Below are positions 1 to 5,376 of a stretch of DNA of 12,226 nucleotides, one piece after another (position 1 is the stretch's first letter; every line of letters begins with the position of its first letter). Both the position numbers and the translations under genes were made by a program. Source of the DNA: Chloroflexota bacterium (lineage in GTDB: Bacteria; Chloroflexota; Anaerolineae; Aggregatilineales; UBA2796). The stretch lies in the NCBI GenBank assembly GCA_003695215.1, contig RFIM01000053.1, positions 1 through 12,226 on the forward strand, in the 5' to 3' direction. Below the pieces are notes generated by a model, which did no database searches, was not told the origin of the DNA, and saw only the letters and a program-made list of their open reading frames with translations.

Positions 1-249
1 GGCGGCTGTGAAGACCAGATGCCACGAGTTGAGCGGCGAGGCTTCAGCTGACCAGAGGCCTTGTGCGATCAGCGTGAAAGGCGTGTATGGCAAGGCGAGA
101 GTCGCGCTTGGATCGTGTGTTTCGGCGCGCAGCAGGGCATGGCGCGGCGGATCGGCGGCGCCGAGCGCCAGGGCAGCGCTCAGCGCCGCGCCGCTCGCCA
201 TGAGCGCGATCAGGCCTATGCGCGCCAGCTGCCAGGCACGCAGGATCAT
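1..249 (-). CDS. Hypothetical membrane-anchored or secreted protein, C-terminus cut by window edge
   Basis: The start ATG (249-247) overlaps the stop codon of the upstream permease gene as ATGA, a 4-bp overlap typical of translational coupling, and the frame stays open for 83 codons to the window edge. The protein begins MILRAWQLARIG and continues with a hydrophobic stretch at about residues 11-32 rich in Ala, Leu and Gly. This is either a signal peptide or an N-terminal membrane anchor, so the rest probably lies outside the membrane. The visible mature part (residues 33-83) contains FTLIAQGLWSAEASPLNSWH, which looks vaguely like the start of a concanavalin-like (LamG-type) beta-sandwich, but the piece is too short to assign. 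It is not recognisable as a solute-binding protein. Its position as third gene after two sugar-type permeases suggests a role linked to that transporter or its substrate; this is inference. Confidence 0.6.
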   Translation of the reverse strand, partial: MILRAWQLARIGLIALMASGAALSAALALGAADPPRHALLRAETHDPSATLALPYTPFTLIAQGLWSAEASPLNSWHLVFTAA

Positions 250-1100
250 CCTTTGACTGCGCCGGCCGTCAAGCCTTGCACAATGCGCCGCTGGAAGATC
301 AACACCAAGATGATCAGCGGCACGGTCACGATGATCGAGGCGGCCATGATCTCGCCGAATGGCTCGTTACGCGCGATCACGCCTGTGAATTTGGTGATCG
401 CCACTGTGACCGTCTGCGCAGATGGCTGCGTCAAGGTGAAGGTCAGCGCAAACAGGTATTCGTTCCAGGCTGCGATGAAAGCGAGCAGCCCAGTGGTGAC
501 CAAAGCCGGGGCCGTCAGCGGCAGCAGGATCATGTAGAAGGTCTGGAAGGGCGTGCAGCCATCTACCAGCGCGGCTTGCTCCAGCTCAGCGGGCAAGGCG
601 CGGAAGAATGAAGTCAGCACCCAGACCGTGAAGGGCAAGGTGAAGATCAAGTAAGTCGTCATCAGCGAAGTGATGCTGCCGTACATGCCTAGCTGGTTGA
701 CCAGTGTGAACAAGCCTGGCAGGATCGAGATTTGTGGGAAGAGCGTCATGGATAGGATCACGTACAGAATCCAGCGCTTGCCGCTGAACTTCAGCCGCCC
801 GAGCGCGTAAGCGGCGAAGGAGCCGACGCCGAGCGCCACAATCACCACGATCACTGAGACCACAGCGCTGTTCAGCAGGCCGCGCAAGAAGGCATCGTTG
901 CGGAAGACCGCCTCAAAGTTCTGTAGCGTGATCGTTTGCGGGAAGAAGGTCGCCGGCGTCTGGATCAGCTCGCGCTCAGGCTTCAGAGCCGAGATCAGCG
1001 CCCAGTAGAATGGAAAGACGGTGTACACGAAGATGATCACCACGAGCGCGCTGAAGCCAATGCGCCCAAGCCGATATTTCCAACCATATTGGCCTGCCAT
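246..1100 (-). CDS. CUT1 (MalG-type) ABC sugar transporter inner-membrane permease
   Basis: This 284-residue protein is an integral membrane permease of the binding-protein-dependent transport family (BPD_transp_1), most like MalG/UgpE of the carbohydrate-uptake CUT1 class. Visible hydrophobic segments lie at about residues 15-37, 77-99, 110-133, 143-166, 197-220 and 250-269, giving the usual six spans. The EAA loop that contacts the ATPase is clear at residues 174-194: E174-Q-A-A, D180-G181, then ILLP. The ATG at 1100-1098 overlaps the stop codon of the upstream permease by one base (TGATG), and the stop overlaps the next gene by four bases, so the three genes are probably translated as a coupled unit. 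Length is normal for MalG-type subunits. The substrate cannot be told from the sequence; a sugar or glycerol-phosphate-like compound is the family expectation. Confidence 0.93.
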   Translation of the reverse strand: MAGQYGWKYRLGRIGFSALVVIIFVYTVFPFYWALISALKPERELIQTPATFFPQTITLQNFEAVFRNDAFLRGLLNSAVVSVIVVIVALGVGSFAAYALGRLKFSGKRWILYVILSMTLFPQISILPGLFTLVNQLGMYGSITSLMTTYLIFTLPFTVWVLTSFFRALPAELEQAALVDGCTPFQTFYMILLPLTAPALVTTGLLAFIAAWNEYLFALTFTLTQPSAQTVTVAITKFTGVIARNEPFGEIMAASIIVTVPLIILVLIFQRRIVQGLTAGAVKG

Positions 1101-2134
1101 CAGTCCACCTCGACGCGAAGCAAGCTCATGTACAGGATCGTGAAGGCAAAGATGATGATGAAGATCAGCACGCCAATGGCGGAAGCATAGCCGTACTGAT
1201 AGCTGGAGACCATCATCTCATAGTTATGCGTCGCCATTGAGCGCGTCGTCTGTGGCAGCAGGATGTAGAAGACGTCGAAGACGCGCAGCGCGTCCAGAGT
1301 GCGGAAGATCAGCGCAATCAGGATCGTTGGCATCAGCAGCGGCAAGGTGATGCGCAGGAAGCGCTGCGAGACGCTAGCGCCATCTACAGCTGCGGCTTCG
1401 TACAAATCGTGCGAGATAGTCTGCAAGCCTGCCAGCAGCAAGAGCGCCATGAACGGCACAGTTTTCCAGACATCCACAATGATCACTGAGAGCAGCGGAT
1501 ATTGAGAGCGCCAAGCGATGCTATTGGCAGGGTCGATGATGCCCAAGGCGCTCAAGACGGCGTTCAAGGCGCCTGTGGTGTTATCGTTGAGCATGTAGCG
1601 CCACAAGACGGTCGAGATCGCCGTTGGGATCGCCCAAGGGATCAACATCACAGCGCGCATCACGCCACGGCCGCGAAATTGCGTGTTGACGACCAAGGCC
1701 ACGGCCAAGCCGATCAGCAATTCTAGCGCCACGGAGATGATCGTGAACAGCACGGTGTTGATGATGGACTGCAGCCACATTGGGTCGCTGGCAGCCAGCA
1801 AGTAGCGCGTGCCGAACAGCTCGAAGGTGCTGACGCGCTGGAAGCCAGGATTGATCACATCGCGCAGGCGTGTGCCTTCAGGGAAGGGCGCCAACTGCAC
1901 GCCGAACAAGCGCTCATAGTTGGCCAAGCCTACATTGTTGATAGCCACTTCCGGACGCGCGAACGGCTCGTCCGTGAAGCTGGAGGTGAAGGTGCGCGCT
2001 AGCGGATAGAAGGCGATCAAGATCAGCACGAAGAAAGTCGGCGCCAACATGATCATGGCGAGGCGCGCCTGACGCTTGGTCAGCGTCAGCCCGCTGCCAG
2101 GCGTCACCTTAGACTTCATGGTTGTAACTGCCAT
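1100..2134 (-). CDS. CUT1 (MalF/UgpA-type) ABC sugar transporter inner-membrane permease
   Basis: With the start chosen here the protein has 344 residues. It is the MalF-type partner of the downstream MalG-type permease; together they would form the transmembrane channel of a CUT1 importer. Hydrophobic spans are visible near residues 25-46, 122-149, 159-178, 213-238, 265-280 and 316-337. The EAA motif is at 246-265 (E246-A-A-A-V-D251-G252, then ITLPLL), the ATPase contact site. The stretch at 48-120, between the first and second spans, is a sizeable extracytoplasmic loop, as in MalF. A TTG at 2149 in the same frame would add five residues, but GAGAGG at 2147-2142 sits 7 nt before ATG 2134, so I chose that ATG. 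No ATPase or solute-binding protein gene is present beside it. Codons 2-6 form one arm of a 14-bp inverted repeat with the gene's promoter. Confidence 0.93.
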   Translation of the reverse strand: MAVTTMKSKVTPGSGLTLTKRQARLAMIMLAPTFFVLILIAFYPLARTFTSSFTDEPFARPEVAINNVGLANYERLFGVQLAPFPEGTRLRDVINPGFQRVSTFELFGTRYLLAASDPMWLQSIINTVLFTIISVALELLIGLAVALVVNTQFRGRGVMRAVMLIPWAIPTAISTVLWRYMLNDNTTGALNAVLSALGIIDPANSIAWRSQYPLLSVIIVDVWKTVPFMALLLLAGLQTISHDLYEAAAVDGASVSQRFLRITLPLLMPTILIALIFRTLDALRVFDVFYILLPQTTRSMATHNYEMMVSSYQYGYASAIGVLIFIIIFAFTILYMSLLRVEVD

Positions 2135-2209
2135 AAGAATGCCTCTCAAAGACTTTTGCGAAACGCCGTGCTTTTATCAGAGGCAAGACTATAGCGCAGT
2201 TACAACCAT
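2118..2209. repeat. Perfect 14-bp inverted repeat linking permease promoter and start codon
   Basis: The plus strand reads ATGGTTGTAACTGC at 2118-2131 and its exact reverse complement GCAGTTACAACCAT at 2196-2209; neither arm extends further. On the coding (minus) strand the upstream arm fills most of the 17-bp spacer of the predicted promoter (2188-2216), and the downstream arm is codons 2-6 of the permease gene. Arm centres are 78 bp apart. Each arm also holds a short internal dyad (GTT, two bases, AAC). It could be a pair of operator sites for one regulator, or an RNA stem formed only in transcripts that read through from upstream. Confidence 0.7.
2142..2147 (-). promoter_or_regulatory. Ribosome binding site that decides the MalF-type permease start
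   Basis: On the minus strand GAGAGG ends 7 nt before ATG 2134. The upstream in-frame TTG at 2149 has this element overlapping its own first codons, so it cannot be served by it. This favours the ATG. Confidence 0.7.
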
Positions 2210-2216
2210 TCGGCAA
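2188..2216 (-). promoter_or_regulatory. Predicted sigma70-like promoter of the ABC permease genes
   Basis: On the minus strand TTGCCG (2216-2211, four of six matches to TTGACA) is followed after 17 nt by TATAGT (2193-2188, five of six matches to TATAAT). The predicted transcription start near 2181 leaves a leader of about 47 nt before ATG 2134. The -35 box lies within a few bases of the stop codon of the preceding SUMF1-type gene, so the permeases can be expressed separately from it. One arm of the 14-bp inverted repeat occupies the spacer. Confidence 0.55.
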
Positions 2217-2218
2217 TT

Positions 2219-3418
2219 TCAGGCGCTCAGGAAGCCGTTGCGCAGCAAGAATGTGCGCAAGGTCGCTTCTTCAGGCTCGTGGAGCATAGAGCCGCGATCG
2301 GTATTGCGCAGCGCCTTCAGATTCGCCGCTGCAGGCGGCAGGATCGGATCGACTGCGCCGTGCTCTGCCACGACGATAGTCGGCACTGTGCGCGAGCCAA
2401 GCCAGCTATCCAAGCGCCACGCGATCTGCTCGTCAAGGTCTTGGTTCACCTGACGGTAAGGCACGTTCCAAGCGTGCAGCCAGCGCCGCGTGTCGATCAA
2501 ATCAGGGCAGAAGGTATCGCGCCCATAGACGACCAGATCGCGCGATGGGCGCGGCGCGATCTCGGGCTGGGCGCCGCCGAGCGCCAAGCGGAAGCCTGTG
2601 GTCATATCGGCGTAGAAAGGCGGATAATGGTAACGCACGGTCACACGGTTGACGTACTTACCATCGCTCCAGTTGCCGCCGCGTAGCACGCGCCGCTCGG
2701 GCGCATAGCGATCCTCGCGCCCATCTTCGGCATGGTACGGATAGGGCTTGAAAAGCGAGTTTGTCCACTCAAAGACCTGGCCGAGCATCTCGCCGTGCCC
2801 GAAGGGCGCGTCGCCTTCGGGGTAGCTGCCGACGGGCGCCAGGCCGCCACGCGGCGTGTGCTTGGCATCGCTGTAGCCGCTATTCAGCTTGCCCGCATCC
2901 CAGATATTTCCCCATGGATACAGCGACTTGGGATTATCGCCGCGCGCTGCCCATTCCCATTCAGCCTCAGTGGGCAGGCGGATGTTCTCGCCCGTGAGCA
3001 GGCTTGCCCAACGCGCAAACGCCATGGCCTCGAACCAGCTGACGCCGCAGACAGGCAGATCGTCGCCGTTGAAGCGCGGATCGTCCCAATAGCGCGGTTG
3101 CTTGCGCCCTGTGCGCAGGCGCCACGCCCAGCCATCAGGCGTCCACAGGCTTGGATCGTCATAACCGCCGCTGGCGATGAATTGCGCGTAGAGCGCGTTA
3201 GTGACGGCATAGCGCGAGAGCGCGAAGGCCGCCACGTGAACTGTGTGCTGTGGCGTCTCGCGCCCGAAGAATTCCGACCAGACTTCGCCATAAGCTTTGA
3301 TGAAGCGCTCGGCCACGCTCTGCTCCATACCAAGCGTGGCTGTGCCTTCAGGCACAGGCAGGAAGTCCAGGGCAGTCAGCAGGCTTTGCGCCACAGCAGG
3401 TAGTCTCGGTGCGTTCAT
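2219..3418 (-). CDS. SUMF1/formylglycine-generating-enzyme-type domain fused to glutaredoxin-like domain
   Basis: The protein has 399 residues. Residues about 20-282 form a sulfatase-modifying-factor (FGE-sulfatase, PF03781) fold. Landmarks are RLPTEAEWEWAARG at 147-160, YPWGN at 167-171, GQVFEWTNS at 213-221, RVLRGGNW at 243-250 and GFRLA at 275-279. After RGGNW, true aerobic FGEs carry two catalytic cysteines; here the stretch reads SDGKYVNRVTVRYH and has none, so formylglycine formation on sulfatases is unlikely. Residues about 293-352 look like a glutaredoxin/NrdH-type thioredoxin fold (LVVYGRDTFCPDL, then TVPTIVV at 344-350), but the CxxC motif has become C304-P-D-L307, leaving one cysteine. 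No signal peptide is seen, so a cytoplasmic protein is expected. I chose ATG 3418 because AGGAGA (3433-3428) lies 9 nt upstream; ATG 3466 in the same frame has no such site. The substrate is unknown. Confidence 0.85.
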   Translation of the reverse strand: MNAPRLPAVAQSLLTALDFLPVPEGTATLGMEQSVAERFIKAYGEVWSEFFGRETPQHTVHVAAFALSRYAVTNALYAQFIASGGYDDPSLWTPDGWAWRLRTGRKQPRYWDDPRFNGDDLPVCGVSWFEAMAFARWASLLTGENIRLPTEAEWEWAARGDNPKSLYPWGNIWDAGKLNSGYSDAKHTPRGGLAPVGSYPEGDAPFGHGEMLGQVFEWTNSLFKPYPYHAEDGREDRYAPERRVLRGGNWSDGKYVNRVTVRYHYPPFYADMTTGFRLALGGAQPEIAPRPSRDLVVYGRDTFCPDLIDTRRWLHAWNVPYRQVNQDLDEQIAWRLDSWLGSRTVPTIVVAEHGAVDPILPPAAANLKALRNTDRGSMLHEPEEATLRTFLLRNGFLSA

Positions 3419-3427
3419 GAAAAGTGC

Positions 3428-3433
3428 TCTCCT
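3428..3433 (-). promoter_or_regulatory. Ribosome binding site that decides the SUMF1-type gene start
   Basis: AGGAGA on the minus strand lies 9 nt before ATG 3418. The competing in-frame ATG at 3466 has no purine-rich element at a useful distance, so the 16 extra N-terminal residues it would add are probably not translated. Confidence 0.65.
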
Positions 3434-3482
3434 GATCGATTCCTCTATGCGTACAGAGCGCGCCATACAGGCCGATCTTACG

Positions 3483-3572
3483 CTAGGCTTTGGCGCTCAG
3501 AATTTCAGTGTGGAATGCCTGTAGCTGCGCTTTAATGTATGTCTCAAGCGCTTGCCGATCTGCTGTCGGCAT
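3483..3572 (-). CDS. Possible 29-residue small protein
   Basis: This short frame starts at ATG 3572 and ends with TAG at 3485-3483, 64 nt before the SUMF1-type gene on the same strand. It would encode MPTADRQALETYIKAQLQAF plus HTEILSAKA, which reads like one amphipathic helix. The nearest purine-rich element (AGGAAAGG) is about 19 nt upstream, too far for a good ribosome binding site. The frame stays open upstream into the neighbouring gene but with no start codon supported by a binding site. It may be a small protein, a leader peptide for the gene that follows, or chance. Confidence 0.2.
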   Translation of the reverse strand: MPTADRQALETYIKAQLQAFHTEILSAKA

Positions 3573-3660
3573 GGGATCAGATTTCGCTGAGCCTTTCCTG
3601 CGCGCTCTAGCGTCAGTTATTCCACCAGGCTCACGCTGTTTAGAACGATTGTGCCACTTT

Positions 3661-4860
3661 TTAGCCCGCAGGTGTGGGCGTAGGTGTGGGCTGAGCGCTG
3701 AGTGGCACCAGGCGAAGCGGCGTGAAAGTCTGGCGGATGCGGAACAGCTCAGGCGAGATGCTGCCGTCGCTTGGCGCGAGCAGATCGCGCCCTTCAGCGA
3801 AGGTCTGCAGCACAGCCACGTATAGCGTGCCTGCGCCATTGATCAGCGTTGCCGTCAGGCTGCGCTGATTGCCGTCAGGATCGGGCGCTAGAAACGAGAG
3901 CGTGTAGCCTGTGAAGTCGCCGCGTTGCTCGGCTTGCACAGTTTGCACAGTAGCGCGTGGATAATTCTCAGCGATCCAAGCGCGCGCCGATTCTTCATCA
4001 GGCACGCTTGCATTCGGCACAGCGCGCGTGTTCAGGCGATAGGTCCTGCCGTCCAGCTCGCCGCTGAGCGCATAAGGCGCACCTGGCTTGCCATCTTCTT
4101 GCTGCCAAGTATTCGGGAAGCGGATCAGGTAGCCTGAGACAGTATCTGAGAGCGTGCGCCAGAACAGGGGTGCGTTGATCGAGCTTGGCAAGAGCTGAAA
4201 ATACGGCTCGTAGGTCGCTTGTAGCTGCTCCAGCAAGCTCGGATTGTTGTTGGGCACTACCAAGCGCATCACCATCAGCCAGCGGTCCTGCAAACGCGCA
4301 ATCTGCCTGCCCAAGTAGACCAAGCCTTCGTGCGTCATCTCGGTATCGATGATCAGCGTCTCGCCTACGGCGCGCCGAGCGATCTCGCGCCAACCGCCGT
4401 TGTACTGGCTCCAAGCTGCGCTCAGTTGCTCAGCGGTGTAATAAGCCTGCAATGCCTCGAAATCCTTCAAGCTCAGCTCAGGGTTATCTTCCACAAAGGC
4501 GTGGACGACGCTGGCCGCGCTAACGTTGATGAAGGTTGCGCCAGCACGCGTGATCGGCTGCTCAGGCGTTGCTGCTACGCTCTCCTCAGGCGAATCGCCC
4601 GGCAACTGCCAGCCGCTCACAAGCGGCAGGGTGAACATGCCGCTTGGATGCACGTAAGTGCCTGTGACGATCACAGGTGTGCCGCCTGCAGGCACAGCAG
4701 GATGCGCATAGTTGCTGGCAGGCGCTTCAGGTGTGGCGATTGGCGTATTGAAACCGTTCAGCGGCAAGGCGGATGCAACGAAGACCAGGATCAGCAGGCT
4801 GACGCCGAGTAGACGCAAGGTGCGCAGGCCTACGCTCAGGCTTTTGCCATATTCAGACAT
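3661..4860 (-). CDS. Hypothetical membrane-anchored protein with two PsbP-like halves and a Thr/Pro tail
   Basis: I do not recognise a named family for this 399-residue protein. Residues 13-34 form a hydrophobic segment after a short Lys/Arg-containing start, so it is a signal peptide or N-terminal anchor with the rest outside the membrane. A low-complexity Pro/Ala/Thr linker (about 38-66) follows. Two similar halves then appear: one from about 67 (GTYVHPSGMFTLPLVSGW) to 225 and one from about 236 (LSDTVSGYLIRFPNTW) to 385. Both begin with the pattern 'small, aromatic/Leu, x, Leu/Phe-Pro, x, x-Trp' seen in PsbP/DUF1795-type folds. The C-terminus is PTPTPTPAG, a tail common on exported proteins of filamentous and related bacteria. 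The ATG at 4860 has only a weak GATGAG element upstream. A divergent promoter region lies directly upstream. The protein is probably an envelope protein; no catalytic residues are evident. Confidence 0.8.
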   Translation of the reverse strand: MSEYGKSLSVGLRTLRLLGVSLLILVFVASALPLNGFNTPIATPEAPASNYAHPAVPAGGTPVIVTGTYVHPSGMFTLPLVSGWQLPGDSPEESVAATPEQPITRAGATFINVSAASVVHAFVEDNPELSLKDFEALQAYYTAEQLSAAWSQYNGGWREIARRAVGETLIIDTEMTHEGLVYLGRQIARLQDRWLMVMRLVVPNNNPSLLEQLQATYEPYFQLLPSSINAPLFWRTLSDTVSGYLIRFPNTWQQEDGKPGAPYALSGELDGRTYRLNTRAVPNASVPDEESARAWIAENYPRATVQTVQAEQRGDFTGYTLSFLAPDPDGNQRSLTATLINGAGTLYVAVLQTFAEGRDLLAPSDGSISPELFRIRQTFTPLRLVPLSAQPTPTPTPAG

Positions 4861-4894
4861 GTCTCATCGCTCGCAAAGTCAGCAGAATGCCCTG

Positions 4895-4924
4895 ATCATA
4901 GCGCAGGCTGCGCCTTGTGCGCAA
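4895..4924 (-). promoter_or_regulatory. Predicted leftward promoter of the hypothetical membrane protein gene
   Basis: On the minus strand TTGCGC (4924-4919) and TATGAT (4900-4895, five of six matches to TATAAT) are separated by 18 nt. The predicted start near 4888 gives a leader of about 27 nt before ATG 4860. The -35 match is weak (three of six). The spacer contains a perfect short dyad. Confidence 0.4.
4901..4913. promoter_or_regulatory. Short perfect dyad inside the leftward promoter spacer (candidate operator)
   Basis: GCGCAG-G-CTGCGC is a perfect 6+1+6 dyad sitting between the predicted -35 and -10 boxes of the leftward promoter, where a bound repressor would block RNA polymerase. Dyads of this size also arise by chance in GC-rich DNA, so the placement is the only real argument. 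Confidence 0.25.
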
Positions 4925-4990
4925 TGCATCGCAGCTCAGATGTTTTCGGCGTCCCAAGTGCCTCAGCTAGACAGACGTGAGCAGCCGCGC

Positions 4991-5020
4991 TCGACAGCTG
5001 CCCAGCAGGTGTGCTATACT
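4991..5020 (+). promoter_or_regulatory. Predicted rightward sigma70-like promoter of the kinase-galE gene string
   Basis: TCGACA (4991-4996, five of six matches to TTGACA) and TATACT (5015-5020, five of six matches to TATAAT) are separated by 18 nt. The predicted start near 5027 leaves a leader of about 45 nt before ATG 5072. This is the best promoter match in the window and lies divergently to the leftward promoter at 4895-4924. Confidence 0.6.
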
Positions 5021-5071
5021 AAAAAGCGGTAAAGGCGTGAGGCGCAGCGCAAGCTGCAAGGGGAGATCGCC

Positions 5072-5299
5072 ATGCGCCGAGTGATTTTCTTCGCTCTAGG
5101 GCTGCTCTTCGGCGCAACGCTAGGAGCAACCTTGGCCTTTTTGTTAGCACCTTCCTCAGGGCAATCGCTTCGCAAACGCGCTGAGCGGCATGTGCGGCAC
5201 GCTTGGCAGGAAGCGCAAGCGGCTGCAGAGGCGAAGCGCAAGGCACTTGAGGCAGAGCTGGCGGCGTTCAACAAGCGTGAACGTGCAGGGCGCAAGTGA
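5072..5299 (+). CDS. YtxH-like small membrane protein
   Basis: This 75-residue protein starts MRRVIFFALGLLFGATLGAT and has one membrane span at about residues 4-26. The LLAPSSGQSLRKR stretch that follows (24-36) is the signature of YtxH-type proteins (usually LLAPKSGKETR or similar). The remainder (37-75) is a charged, Ala/Lys/Glu-rich helix that could form a coiled coil, on the cytoplasmic side if the short N-terminus faces out. The ribosome binding site AAGGGGAG (5058-5065) ends 6 nt before the ATG, which fixes the start. It is the first gene after the rightward promoter and is followed by a hairpin and then a kinase gene. YtxH-type proteins are often stress-associated, but their molecular role is not established. 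Confidence 0.8.
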   Translation: MRRVIFFALGLLFGATLGATLAFLLAPSSGQSLRKRAERHVRHAWQEAQAAAEAKRKALEAELAAFNKRERAGRK

Positions 5300-5311
5300 G
5301 CAGTCCAGGCG

Positions 5312-5340
5312 GCAAGGGCAGGCGTGTTGCCTGCCTTTGC
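5312..5340 (+). terminator. Intergenic hairpin between YtxH-like and kinase genes (weak terminator or attenuator)
   Basis: GCAAGGGCAGGC (5312-5323) pairs with GCCTGCCTTTGC (5329-5340) around the 5-nt loop GTGTT. The stem is 12 bp with a single G-T wobble. No T-run follows (GGCTGAAAG), so it is not a classic intrinsic terminator. It may lower read-through into the kinase gene or protect the 3' end of a short transcript for the small upstream gene. Confidence 0.5.
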
Positions 5341-5376
5341 GGCTGAAAGTCGAGTGGCGCAAGTGAAAAGAGAGCG

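Noticed and set aside
2732..3403. A 223-codon open frame on the plus strand antisense to the SUMF1-type gene
   Set aside because: The minus-strand protein has clear family motifs across the same span. The plus-strand frame has no recognisable domain or binding site, and long antisense frames are common in GC-rich DNA.
2219..3418. Calling this gene a true sulfatase-activating enzyme
   Set aside because: No catalytic cysteines are present at the usual place after RGGNW, and no sulfatase gene is in the window.
3573..3660. A terminator after the hypothetical membrane protein gene
   Set aside because: The best pairing (GCGTCAG with CTCACGC on the plus strand, 3611-3637 region) has a mismatch and a long loop, with no T-run.
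4330..4812. A 160-codon plus-strand frame opposite the hypothetical membrane protein
   Set aside because: The composition (rich in Arg, Cys, His and Gln) is that of a shadow frame. The opposite strand has a signal anchor, a coherent fold pattern and a divergent promoter.
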